From positions 25,797 to 89,796 of the forward strand of contig NZ_JACJGM010000029.1 in the NCBI RefSeq assembly GCF_015024225.1: a stretch of 64,000 bases of DNA. Direction: 5' to 3'. Under the pieces are notes generated by a model, which made no database searches, was not told the DNA's origin, and worked only from the letters and a program-made list of their open reading frames with translations. The position numbers were made by a program, and so were the translations under genes. Source of the stretch: Nocardioides lijunqiniae (GTDB taxonomy: Bacteria > Actinomycetota > Actinomycetes > Propionibacteriales > Nocardioidaceae). Within the stretch, counting starts at the first letter, position 1. The number at the start of each line of letters is the position of its first letter. Positions 1 to 7,989 of the stretch are shown piece after piece.

Positions 1-926
1 GCGAGCGCGTCCGGGTGGTTCAGCGGCTTGTCGATCCGGACCACCGGGGTGCCTAGGCCGATCTCGTCGAGGTGGTCACCGAGCGCGTCCACCTTGAGGC
101 GGCCGACGTCACCGGTCGTGATGCCGTGCCCGCGGGTCGGCGTCGGGTCGGTGACGACGTCGTCGTCGACGATGACGAGCTCACCCAACCCCAGGCGTGC
201 GACCTGCACGGAGACCGCGGACCCGGTGCCGCCGCCACCGATGACGGCGGCGCGCACGTGCTTCAGGGTCCGGTTGCCGTCCGGGCCGAGCATCCGAATC
301 TGCCGGTCAAACACCGACATCTGCTCCTCGTTCGCCAGATCGCCCAACTCCTCAGCGTCAGCGGGCGGCAGGTACAGGCGGAGACCAGCGCCAGCGACCC
401 GGACCGCGTCGACGACGACGAACTGCGGCGCCTGTGCGTCGAAGGTCTCGCCAAGGTCGTACAGGCGGGCGGCGACCTGCGGGGCGTCCAGGCTGCCGGC
501 GACCACGATGGCCGCGTAGTACGGAGCGCCGAACTCGCGGGCCGCGTTCGCCAGCTCGACGTCGACCTGGTCGTCGTAGGTGGAGAACTCTGGCAGGCCA
601 CGCGGGTGGGTGTGGACGAACATCGGGACCTGGTCGTGCGCCACGGCCGCACGGAACGCCGGCACCCACCCGGACGAGGAGATCGACAGGCTTATCGGGC
701 CGCGCTCGACGTAGGCCCCCTCGGGGACCGGCGTGACGGTCTGCGCGAGCAGCGTGATCGACCCGGCCACCTTCGGGATCTCGGCACCGGCGACGGACGT
801 GTCCACGGTGGTCGCCACGGCCCCCACGAGGGAGGTCGCGACGACCGCCGCGGTTTCGTCACCGGCGCCGAGGGAGGAGGCCAGCGGGGTGAACTGGTCC
901 TCGGTGAACGCGATGCGGGTCGACAT
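1..926 (-). CDS. JAB (JAMM) peptidase - E1/ThiF fusion, partial at window edge
   Basis: This is the E1-like activating enzyme of a bacterial ubiquitin-like conjugation operon, fused to a deubiquitinase-type domain. The first ~120 residues hold a complete JAMM metal site (H105-x-H107-x7-S115-x2-D118, seen as FVHTHP...STYD). From about residue 203 a ThiF/E1 adenylation domain begins (FDRQIRMLG, then the nucleotide loop GGGGTGS near 230 and VIVDDD). The family adenylates the Ubl C-terminus, and JAB domains hydrolyse Ubl linkages. The start is ATG at 926, sharing one base with the stop of the E2-like gene (TGATG), so the two are translationally coupled. The frame stays open to base 1, so the rest of the E1, including any catalytic cysteine, lies outside the window. 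Confidence 0.9.
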   Translation of the reverse strand, partial: MSTRIAFTEDQFTPLASSLGAGDETAAVVATSLVGAVATTVDTSVAGAEIPKVAGSITLLAQTVTPVPEGAYVERGPISLSISSSGWVPAFRAAVAHDQVPMFVHTHPRGLPEFSTYDDQVDVELANAAREFGAPYYAAIVVAGSLDAPQVAARLYDLGETFDAQAPQFVVVDAVRVAGAGLRLYLPPADAEELGDLANEEQMSVFDRQIRMLGPDGNRTLKHVRAAVIGGGGTGSAVSVQVARLGLGELVIVDDDVVTDPTPTRGHGITTGDVGRLKVDALGDHLDEIGLGTPVVRIDKPLNHPDAL

Positions 927-1315
927 CAGTGGCCGCCCGCGATCGCCATGGCCCGGCGGACGTACGCGAGGTACGTCTCGAGGTTGTCGATGCCCGGTCG
1001 CCACTGGCCCCCGATGTGGCGGCTCCACCGCTGCCAGACCCGGCCGACGTGGTTCTCGATCACCTCGGTGCCCGGAATCGCGGCGCCCTTGGCTGTCAGG
1101 GCCGGCGACACCCAGAACATGTCCGGGGTGGCGTCGGGGAACCCGATCGGCAGGCGCAGCAGAAGGTCGGCCTCGGACCGGTCGAGACCCGGGGTCGGGA
1201 AGTCGGCCAGAACGACGTTGATGAACCCGTCAGACACCTCGACCGTGGAGCTATAGCCCAGCGAGTCGAGGAGGGATTGGTCTTGTTCGCGGAGGACCGC
1301 CACGAGCGCACCCAT
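926..1315 (-). CDS. E2-fold protein, Prok-E2_E-like
   Basis: 129-residue protein between the Ubl and JAB-E1 genes. Position and features match the bacterial E2/UBC family E: an N-terminal Ubl-independent alpha/beta core with LPIGFPDATPDMFWVSP, then WQRWSRHI and WRPGIDNLETYL near the C-terminus. An E2 normally carries the Ubl as a cysteine thioester, but this protein contains no cysteine at all. It cannot act by a standard relay and may be an adaptor (UEV-like) or use another chemistry. The start at 1315 is 3 nt after the Ubl stop; the stop overlaps the JAB-E1 start. Family assignment is by motif recall and context, not a search. Confidence 0.8.
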   Translation of the reverse strand: MGALVAVLREQDQSLLDSLGYSSTVEVSDGFINVVLADFPTPGLDRSEADLLLRLPIGFPDATPDMFWVSPALTAKGAAIPGTEVIENHVGRVWQRWSRHIGGQWRPGIDNLETYLAYVRRAMAIAGGH

Positions 1316-1318
1316 CGC

Positions 1319-1642
1319 TCAGGTCCCGGAGTGCGGTTCGATGACCTGGCCCGGGTTGATCACGCGCGGCACGGTGAAGAACCGCATGTTCTTCTCCAGT
1401 TCGACGACCTCGTCGTCCTCGATGAGCTTGTCGAGCTCGTCGATGATGTCGAGCCACAGGTCGCGGTCGCTGCTCACCGGCGGGGACGGGACGGTACGCA
1501 GCTGCGCCCCGGTGAGCTTGCTGCCCTCGGGGTGGTACTTCGTGCCGTCGATGTAGATGGGCACCTTGCCCGGCTTCTGGTCCTTCGCGTTCTCCGTAGA
1601 CACACTGCGTCCGTTCTGCTCGGTGTTGTCGTTGTCGTTCAT
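1319..1642 (-). CDS. Ubiquitin-like protein (multiubiquitin-type domain)
   Basis: 107-residue protein and first gene of the leftward conjugation operon. After a polar N-terminal tail (residues 1-26) comes one ubiquitin-like domain (about 27-95), beginning KVPIYIDGTKYHPEG and ending with RFFTVPRVINPG. This matches the bacterial multiubiquitin/Ubl family usually coded beside E1-JAB and E2 genes. It is the probable modifier protein. Unlike ubiquitin it ends ...IEPHSGT with no Gly-Gly. Start ATG 1642 is chosen because a strong ribosome site (AAGGAGGA, 1651-1658) lies 8 nt upstream; a longer frame upstream has no such support. Only one Ubl domain is seen, so the multi- in the family name does not apply here. 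Confidence 0.82.
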   Translation of the reverse strand: MNDNDNTEQNGRSVSTENAKDQKPGKVPIYIDGTKYHPEGSKLTGAQLRTVPSPPVSSDRDLWLDIIDELDKLIEDDEVVELEKNMRFFTVPRVINPGQVIEPHSGT

Positions 1643-1931
1643 GGGGTGTTTCCTCCTTGACTTCCGGGATCGCCCGACGGGCGCGAGTGGGCTTGTGCAA
1701 CGGACCAGGTCCGTGCACGTGCTCACCCGGAACAGACGAGCCAACTCTGGGAGACCGATCGGCCGGATTGGATGCGCATGACGAGGGCATCCAGCTGGCG
1801 TTGCGACACAAGCGGAGAGACCGGTATGAGCCACCGCTCGAGCCGGCATCCGCGCTCAATGGACTCGCCCGTCAGGCGCAGATGCGGGCCCACCGCTCGT
1901 CGAAACGGCACACTGACCTAGGGCGGGAGGG
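1643..1931. promoter_or_regulatory. Divergent promoter region, Ubl operon / sigma-like operon
   Basis: 289-bp gap between two divergent transcription units, so both promoters must lie here. The only clear element is the ribosome site AAGGAGGA at 1651-1658 (minus strand) for the Ubl gene. GGGAGGG at 1925-1931 is too close to ATG 1932 to serve as a normal ribosome site. I see no convincing -35/-10 pair or long palindrome. Confidence 0.5.
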
Positions 1932-2972
1932 ATGTACCCGCTGGCCAGTCGCGCGCGGGGATGGAACAAGGGCATGTCCAGCTACGAAGAGGAAGACGAG
2001 CTGACGCTCGTTGTTCGCCTCGTCTGGCAGGTTGTCCGGCAGTCCTCGTTCCCGCCGCCCGGGGACCACGACAGTTGGACCGAGACCGCGGTCACCGACC
2101 AGGCCGTCGACCTGTACCTGCACAAGGGCGCCGCCATCGTCGCCGAGGCCAAGGCAGCCGCAGGCGGCGACCCGGGTCACCTGGAACGACGACTCCTCAA
2201 GACCATCCGCAACTACATGATCGACGTCGCCAAGAGCACTCCCGTCGGCCTCATGCGGAACCGACTCGCGACGATGCTGCTGCGCCACCCTGACTACGTC
2301 CGACTCGACGACGCCGCTAACCCGCTTGACGGGTGGGCGCCCGTCGCGTCCCGGGGCGCCCGCGGCGAACTGTGGCAGGGCGACGAAGATGATCTTCACG
2401 CGGCTGCGGCACGAACCCCGGTCCCGCCTGGCGTGAAGTTCAACAGGTCCGGCCCGCCGCCCCCGGTCACGAAGCAGGCACTACTCGACGTCATCACCGC
2501 GATCTTCACCGCTGCCGGCAGCTGCTACCTCCCTGACCAGATCCTCGCTCGGGTAGTCGCCCGCCGCTTCGACGAGTTCCTCGACCCGGACAACCGCGAC
2601 GTCTCCGACACCACCAGCCCGACCGACCCCGAACACCTCGCCGTGTACGGTCCCGCCGACCCGACTGCCGAGGACCAGCTCGACCGAGTAGCAGCAGCAG
2701 ACGCCGCAGACTGGCTCTGGGTCGAGTTCTCCGCCGAGGAACGCTCGATTTATCCGTTCCTCGACGTCCCCGAGACTCCAGATGCGCGCATCGCAGCGGT
2801 GGTCCTCATTCTTGGCTGCGGAGAAGGCGAAGCCCAGGCCATCCTGGAGGCAATGTTCGCCAAGATCCGTGAACACGCACCGACCCCCGAGTTCGGCCGG
2901 CACATCCTGGACGAACTCACAGCTATCTACAGCCGCGAGCACCCCAACGGCCCCCCGGGCGGAACCCCATGA
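1932..2972 (+). CDS. Sigma-factor-like protein, divergent from Ubl operon
   Basis: About 332-346 residues. Not a recognised named family, but two parts resemble sigma regions. Residues ~70-115 (AVDLYLHKGA..., LERRLLKTIRNYMIDVAK) read like region 2 of an ECF/sigma-70-like protein. Residues ~270-325 (FSAEERSIYPFLDVPE... GCGEGEAQAILEAMFAKIREH) read like a helical region 4 with a helix-turn-helix. It heads a rightward unit with the XRE-like regulator and the ImmA/IrrE protease. Start is uncertain: ATG 1932 has a purine tract only 1 nt away, while ATG 1974 gives a cleaner N-terminus (MSSYEEED). Role as transcriptional activator of this island is inference. Confidence 0.6.
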   Translation: MYPLASRARGWNKGMSSYEEEDELTLVVRLVWQVVRQSSFPPPGDHDSWTETAVTDQAVDLYLHKGAAIVAEAKAAAGGDPGHLERRLLKTIRNYMIDVAKSTPVGLMRNRLATMLLRHPDYVRLDDAANPLDGWAPVASRGARGELWQGDEDDLHAAAARTPVPPGVKFNRSGPPPPVTKQALLDVITAIFTAAGSCYLPDQILARVVARRFDEFLDPDNRDVSDTTSPTDPEHLAVYGPADPTAEDQLDRVAAADAADWLWVEFSAEERSIYPFLDVPETPDARIAAVVLILGCGEGEAQAILEAMFAKIREHAPTPEFGRHILDELTAIYSREHPNGPPGGTP

Positions 2973-3217
2973 CGCAAACAACCACCGGGACGGGCCTCGA
3001 ACTCCTAATCGCACGAATGACTAACTCCTGTCCGACCAGAACCTGTAGTCGTGGCTCTGGGCGAGATGGCTCGTCAGTTCACATGGAGAGGCGAGCAACG
3101 CTGCCGCCCATGAACCGCGACCATGTCGAAGCACTCGCCACCGCCGCCGTCGCAGAAGGTGCTCTGTCGGTGCGCCCATGGGCGGCTTCAACGATGATGA
3201 ACGTGGAAACGAGGTGA
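2969..3217 (+). CDS. Possible small ORF between sigma-like and XRE-like genes
   Basis: 82 codons starting with an ATGA overlap on the preceding stop. The middle is Ser/Arg/Cys-rich and not protein-like; only the last ~35 residues (from MNRDHVEALATAAV) look helical. It overlaps the longer possible N-terminus of the next gene in another frame. It may be a decayed gene or chance frame in an otherwise 247-bp gap. Confidence 0.22.
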   Translation: MTQTTTGTGLELLIARMTNSCPTRTCSRGSGRDGSSVHMERRATLPPMNRDHVEALATAAVAEGALSVRPWAASTMMNVETR

Positions 3218-3219
3218 CT

Positions 3220-4164
3220 ATGGGCGACGGACAGCGCACCCCGAACGGTGGTGACAAGTTCAACTTCGCAGCGGCGGCAGACTCCGTTCGCGAGCGACTA
3301 CTCGCCGCACGAGGCATCAGTGCGCCCACCTTTGCCGACGAGACGGCCGAACCGCCCGACCCCGGAATCAATCAGATCTGGCGAGCACGATGGGAGAAGA
3401 CGGCGCTCGCGGTCATCATCGTGACCAACCCAGACGACGACCATGTGAGGGTCGCAGCAGTCACCTTTGACCCGGACCTTGCTGACTCCAGCGCAACGGT
3501 GACCCCAGCGTCCGCAACGACGATCGGGATCTCCGCGGTTCTCTGGCTCGACGCCACACAGACCATTCCTCTCGCCACACTCGACGCGCATCTGGGGAAC
3601 GTGAAGACGCCGTCCCCGGAGCGGAAGCTCGCCTCGAACGAGCTCCTTCACTATCAAGCTATCCCGACCAACCGGACCTACGACGGCGTCATGCGCGCGA
3701 GCATCATCGACGACCTCAAAACCCTTACCTACGCCAGCTGGATCCCCGAATCCGGTGGCGACATAACAGAGCTCCTCGCCAACGTCAAAAGTTCCGAGAT
3801 CGTCCAGGCCGTCGGCGTGAGCACTGCCGAGGCGCTGCAGATCAAACGCGGCCAAAGACCGCTTCAACCTGACGAAGCGACCATGATCGCTCCCCTTGCC
3901 GGGCACTCGGCCGATGAACTCGTCGCAGCTGCCTCACAGCTCCCGTCCGCTGTCATTCACCTGTTCAACACACCAGCGGTCCGCGCCCGCATTACTAAAT
4001 ACGCGAGGGCGACTGGCGCCGACGAAATCACCGCGCGTCGCGATTGCGCCTACGGGGTCTACGCAGCAGCGGCGCGCGCCACCGGACAAGCCAACGACAA
4101 CGAACTCGACCAGTGGCGCCAACGCATCAACCAGTACCTCGACACCCACCTGCCCCAGGACTAG
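3220..4164 (+). CDS. XRE-like helix-turn-helix regulator preceding ImmA/IrrE
   Basis: 314-residue protein. Residues ~50-140 form a beta-rich domain of unknown type (IWRARWEKTALAVIIV...). Residues ~181-230 look like a helix-turn-helix of the Cro/C1 (XRE) kind (ITELLANVKSSEIVQAVGVSTAEAL), followed by a helical C-terminus. Start ATG 3220 is preferred over ATG 3178 because GAGG at 3211-3214 is correctly spaced. Its stop is 2 nt before the ImmA/IrrE start. In phages and integrative elements, XRE repressors paired with ImmA/IrrE proteases are inactivated by that protease; the same relation is inferred here. The HTH call is by eye. Confidence 0.6.
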   Translation: MGDGQRTPNGGDKFNFAAAADSVRERLLAARGISAPTFADETAEPPDPGINQIWRARWEKTALAVIIVTNPDDDHVRVAAVTFDPDLADSSATVTPASATTIGISAVLWLDATQTIPLATLDAHLGNVKTPSPERKLASNELLHYQAIPTNRTYDGVMRASIIDDLKTLTYASWIPESGGDITELLANVKSSEIVQAVGVSTAEALQIKRGQRPLQPDEATMIAPLAGHSADELVAAASQLPSAVIHLFNTPAVRARITKYARATGADEITARRDCAYGVYAAAARATGQANDNELDQWRQRINQYLDTHLPQD

Positions 4165-4166
4165 GC

Positions 4167-5270
4167 ATGGGCAATCCCATGCCGTGGAGCCTCGTCAACA
4201 AGATGGTCCTCGTCGCACTGCGCGCACTCCAAGACCTCGTGGACGATGGCATCCTTGACCGCCGCGGACTCGAAACCGACCCACTCACTGAGCTCGAAAG
4301 TTGGGACGACGTCATCGTGCGCCGACTCCAACCGGCCATCAACGTCCCACCCTCAGCAACTCTCGGCAAAGAGTGCAGCGTCGCAGGCACCTACTACGAC
4401 CCCAGCACCGCCGTGCGCGCCATCATCGCCGTCGCCGAATCCGGAAACACTCGCCGCGACGCGTTTACCGCACTGCACGAACTCGGCCACCACACCCACA
4501 CCACCCCCGAGATAGCTGACGTACTCGCCGACCTGCCATTCGATATCACCTTCGCTGTCGAAGACCGGATCTGCGAACGGTTCTCCGCAGCCCTCCTCAT
4601 CCCCAACGACACGGCGACTTCCATCCTCGGGACCGGAACACCCACGGCCGCCGACATCGTCGCCCTCGCCCAGAGCACCTCCGCATCCCGCCAGGCAGTC
4701 TGTGTCCGCGCCATCGAGAACTTCGTTGTCCCTGGCATGGTCGTCCTGCTCGACAACGAAGACGTTGTCCAGATTGCCCCGGCTCACGGTGTCCCACCCC
4801 CGCGCCGAGGCTCAAATCAGTCGAACTCCGACATCGTGAAGAAGGGCCGCCAACGCCAAGCCGACGGCGACCGAGACTTCAGAATCACCGAGAACGACAC
4901 CACCTTCGAGTACCGCGACGGCATCCGAAGCTCGCCGATGTACGCCCAGGTCGCCGACATCGGCAGCGGCCACCTGGTTATCGTCGCCGTCACCGAGAAA
5001 CCACCCTGGGCAGACCGCTTCACCCTCCCGAAGTACGACACCGGCCCTCGCGCCCCAGACCGCGAATGCCGAAACGCCGAGTGCGGCGAGTCCTTCCAAG
5101 CATGGACGCCGATCCACGACGTCTGCAGCGAGCCGGAATGTCCGGCGTGTGGCCGATGTGGCTGCTCAGCCAGCCATGTCATGGAACGGGTCTGCATGGG
5201 CTGCTACCTCATGCAGCCCAACCACTTCTACGAGGACGACGCCGCCACCCACTGCAACGACTGCGCATAG
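4167..5270 (+). CDS. ImmA/IrrE metallopeptidase with C-terminal Cys-rich zinc-binding tail
   Basis: 367 residues. The zincin motif HELGH is at 104-108, with the third ligand likely Glu137 in ERFSAALLIP, as in ImmA/IrrE peptidases that cleave repressors. Residues ~238-290 form an extra beta domain. Residues 301-366 hold eleven cysteines in CxxC-like pairs (C301/C306, C325-PA-C328, C331, C333, C343-MG-C346, C363-ND-C366), probably one or two zinc ribbons. That tail is not part of the usual ImmA/IrrE fold. Start ATG 4167 has AGGA at 4157-4160. The likely substrate is the XRE-like protein immediately upstream. Codons ending in A are more common here than in the flanking genes, hinting at acquired DNA. 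Confidence 0.85.
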   Translation: MGNPMPWSLVNKMVLVALRALQDLVDDGILDRRGLETDPLTELESWDDVIVRRLQPAINVPPSATLGKECSVAGTYYDPSTAVRAIIAVAESGNTRRDAFTALHELGHHTHTTPEIADVLADLPFDITFAVEDRICERFSAALLIPNDTATSILGTGTPTAADIVALAQSTSASRQAVCVRAIENFVVPGMVVLLDNEDVVQIAPAHGVPPPRRGSNQSNSDIVKKGRQRQADGDRDFRITENDTTFEYRDGIRSSPMYAQVADIGSGHLVIVAVTEKPPWADRFTLPKYDTGPRAPDRECRNAECGESFQAWTPIHDVCSEPECPACGRCGCSASHVMERVCMGCYLMQPNHFYEDDAATHCNDCA

Positions 5271-5605
5271 ACGCCACGCGCTCCGTTCATCCCCTGCGTC
5301 ACTCCGCCGCCTGAGGGCGCTTCTATCCGCGCATGCCTAGACGAGTTCTGGTGACGGCGATTGTTCCGCAACCTCCCCTACACCAACCCACCGCGCTGAC
5401 GATCTGAGCCACGCAGGTGCTCCACCGCACGCCGTCACTGATTGAAGCGACTTTCACTCACGTGGCGCCGTCCCCGACTACGTCGGTCGGTACGCGTCGT
5501 CAGACTGCCCGCACGCTCGTCTTCTGCACGACCGCGTACAGCGTTGAGCCTCCTGCGTCGGCACCCGCCGATAGTCTCCAGTATGCGAGTGTTCGGGAGA
5601 AGGCG
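5271..5605. other. 335-bp gap without a gene
   Basis: No supported coding region. An in-frame extension of the next gene begins at 5417, but its residues (Thr/Ser/Pro-rich) are not conserved-looking and it lacks a ribosome site. The gap probably holds the promoter of the 5606 gene; I cannot assign -35/-10 boxes with confidence. Confidence 0.45.
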
Positions 5606-6979
5606 ATGACAGGCGAGATCCAGCTGATCAGCGACGGCGACGGGCTGGCGGTCGTGGGGCAGAAGGCAGACGTGGAGGCCTTCTTTGCCGACCGCGAACT
5701 GAGCGAGACGTCAAGACCGCTCGAACTGCACCAGGTGAAGGCACTGCTGAACGCGGGCTCCGGTGTCGCAGGGATCGGTTCCGAGTGGGCCGCAACGCAC
5801 GGCCGCTGGATGAAGTTGACCGAGGATTCCTACCAGCGGATGAAGAAGGAGGGTCTGCGGAAGTCGAGGCGCACCGGGTTGCGCACCGGGGTGTTCGACG
5901 GCGGCAAGGGTCAGACTGGCGGCTTCACCGAGTTTCTGGACACCGGCCGCTCCTTCCTCGCGAATCCCGCCAACTTGGCTGGCGCTGCGGGTGTCATGGC
6001 ACAGCTGTCAGCGCAGGCGATGATCGGTGAACTGAAAGCTCACCTTGACGCGATCGAGGTGAAAGTCGACGAGGTGCTCGCCGCTCAGACCGACATGCTT
6101 GTCTCCGGTCTAGTAGGAACCGGGAGGGTCATCGACGACTGCCTGCTCGTGCGCGAACTCGAAGGCGGGATCGATGAGCGCACATGGGCGAAGGTGCAGG
6201 GCTCGCCGGCCCAGATCCATCACGTGCTCGAGTACGCGCTGACGCAGTTAGGCAACGCTGAGCGAAAGTTGCGCGGCGAGACGAGCGTGCGGGACCTGGC
6301 GGTGGCAGCCCAGGAGGCCGAGGGCACGGCGCTTGAATGGCTGGCTGTTGTGGCCCGGTGCGTGCAATTGCTCGATGAAGTCGATGTGCTCGAGCTCGAC
6401 ATCGTGCTCAGCACCGACCCAGGTCGCGCGGAGCGGCGACTCAGCACGATGCGGCAGGCACGTGCTCGACGGCTTGAACAGATCTCTGCGCGAACCGAGT
6501 CCCTGGTTGGACTGCTGAATCAGGCGGCCGAAAGGGCGAACGCGAGGGTACTGCTGCACCCGAGTGCGTCCCCCGCTGTGGTCGAAGCGCGCAATCATGC
6601 TGCTACCCGGGTGCAGCGGTTGAACGCGGTCCTTGGCGGCGCCGACGATGAGCCGGAGGAGGACCTGGCCTTAGTGCGCACGTGGACAGGCGCGATGGCC
6701 GAGGTGAGGGTGAGAACCTCGAGTCGAGCGAGCTCGGCCCGGGACCGAGCGTTCGACGCAGGTGCCGGTGGCGCGGGTGCAGCGGCGCGGCTCGGTGCGC
6801 AGGCACGCTCGCGGGCCGCGCGGACACGTGGCAGGTTGGCGGGGCCAACGACGACCCAGGCGTGGCGCCGCCTCAAGGGACCCCAGGACTTCGGTGAATT
6901 GAGCTCGCCGGACGAGCGCGAGTTGATTGAGCCACCCCGACTTCCAGCGCCAGCGGACGATGTCGAGAAGCTGGAGTAG
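5606..6979 (+). CDS. Unknown helical protein in the accessory island
   Basis: 457 residues, not recognised. Start ATG 5606 is preceded by GGGAGAAGG at 5595-5603. An N-terminal segment (QLISDGDGLAVVGQKADVEAFF) is followed by a hydrophobic helix-rich stretch (about 120-150, FLANPANLAGAAGVMAQLSA) and a coiled-coil-like helix (LKAHLDAIEVKVDEVLAAQ). A long Ala/Arg-rich helical region runs to ~430, and the tail is acidic. The central stretch could be membrane-active. It lies between the ImmA/IrrE gene and a membrane-linked nuclease candidate, so a role in defence is possible but only by neighbourhood. Confidence 0.6.
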   Translation: MTGEIQLISDGDGLAVVGQKADVEAFFADRELSETSRPLELHQVKALLNAGSGVAGIGSEWAATHGRWMKLTEDSYQRMKKEGLRKSRRTGLRTGVFDGGKGQTGGFTEFLDTGRSFLANPANLAGAAGVMAQLSAQAMIGELKAHLDAIEVKVDEVLAAQTDMLVSGLVGTGRVIDDCLLVRELEGGIDERTWAKVQGSPAQIHHVLEYALTQLGNAERKLRGETSVRDLAVAAQEAEGTALEWLAVVARCVQLLDEVDVLELDIVLSTDPGRAERRLSTMRQARARRLEQISARTESLVGLLNQAAERANARVLLHPSASPAVVEARNHAATRVQRLNAVLGGADDEPEEDLALVRTWTGAMAEVRVRTSSRASSARDRAFDAGAGGAGAAARLGAQARSRAARTRGRLAGPTTTQAWRRLKGPQDFGELSSPDERELIEPPRLPAPADDVEKLE

Positions 6980-7101
6980 GGCGGATCCGCCCGTCCTGGT
7001 CCGCTGACGAGCAACGTCTTGCCGCCGCCCGAGGTCGAAGGATACGAACGGTGTGTCCCCAAATCGCAGCGGTTCTCGGCGGCGGGTGAGAACCTGCTCA
7101 C

Positions 7102-7851
7102 GTGCAGTCAAGTGACTTGGTGTCAGCACCCGGGCCGGGCGAGATTAGTGTCCGGGCGCGCCGCGGATTGGTCGCTACGGGCCTACTTTCGTGGGTGGCC
7201 GGAGCAGTTGCGACTTTCACCAACAGCGACGCTTCGGGTGCGGTCGCGCTGATTGCTACTGGCGCCCTCGGCGGCCTTCTTGGTCTGGTCGGCCGCTGGC
7301 CCACAAAACTGGTCGTGTCAGGGAACGAAATCTCCTGGTCCGAGGTGACGGAGACAGTTGACGAGCAGATCGATGCTGCCCAAGACGCAGGCGACCAGGA
7401 CGCCGTGCGACAACTTGAAGAGCTTCGTCGGCGTCTCGAGGAGATGCAGCGGACGGGCTACGCGCCGCGGCACCCAGCAGCCGAGTACGACGAAGCAGTC
7501 GAGCAAGCCCTTCGGCGAGCGCTTCCGGGAGCCGCCATCCGCAAAGAGGCAATCAGATCTCGGGGCATGGCAGACTTTGAAGTCGCCAGCGGTCCAGTAC
7601 CTCTCTACGTCGAGTCCAAGTTCAAACGCGACCCCAGCACCCCCTTCCAAGGCAGCACGCTTGCACCACTTCTGGATCGGCTAACTGAGTCCGACCGGCT
7701 ACTCATCGTCACGAACTCACTCGATACCCGGGGTGCTGACGCCGTGGTCAGCGGCCGCGCAGATCGCGTTCGAATCGTGACCTGGCTAGGACCCGGAGAC
7801 GACGCGATACTCCAAGATGCCCTCAACCAGCTGGCTCGCGACGCCGCCTGA
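7102..7851 (+). CDS. Membrane-anchored PD-(D/E)xK nuclease-like protein
   Basis: 249 residues from GTG 7102. Two membrane segments (about 22-40 and 46-64) are followed by a coiled coil (about 88-116) and a C-terminal alpha/beta domain. That domain has the signature of restriction-endonuclease-like folds: helix YDEAVEQALRRALPG, Asp158 in MADFEV, then Glu171 and Lys173 in YVESKFKR. This is the D-x(n)-ExK layout of Mrr-type nucleases, so DNA cleavage is plausible but not shown. Two-TM plus nuclease architecture recalls membrane-tethered restriction or defence proteins. It is the last gene before the leftward DUF222 gene and may mark the right end of the island. Confidence 0.58.
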   Translation: MQSSDLVSAPGPGEISVRARRGLVATGLLSWVAGAVATFTNSDASGAVALIATGALGGLLGLVGRWPTKLVVSGNEISWSEVTETVDEQIDAAQDAGDQDAVRQLEELRRRLEEMQRTGYAPRHPAAEYDEAVEQALRRALPGAAIRKEAIRSRGMADFEVASGPVPLYVESKFKRDPSTPFQGSTLAPLLDRLTESDRLLIVTNSLDTRGADAVVSGRADRVRIVTWLGPGDDAILQDALNQLARDAA

Positions 7852-7989
7852 ATAGTTGAGCCATCGCGCGCGCCGCGTCGCCGCAATTAGCGGCTCTGAG
7901 CAGTCCAAGCGCCATGGATCCCAACCGCGTCTTCGCGCCGCGATAGCCACGCGCCCCTAGGAGAATGCGTGTGGCAGCTGCACGTCGGC

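Noticed and set aside
72..1256. Long plus-strand frame opposite the Ubl operon
   Set aside because: Arg/Asp-rich shadow of the JAB-E1 and E2 genes with no family signature.
7852..7989. Right attachment site of the island
   Set aside because: No direct repeat with the left end (outside the window) can be tested and no tRNA end is present.
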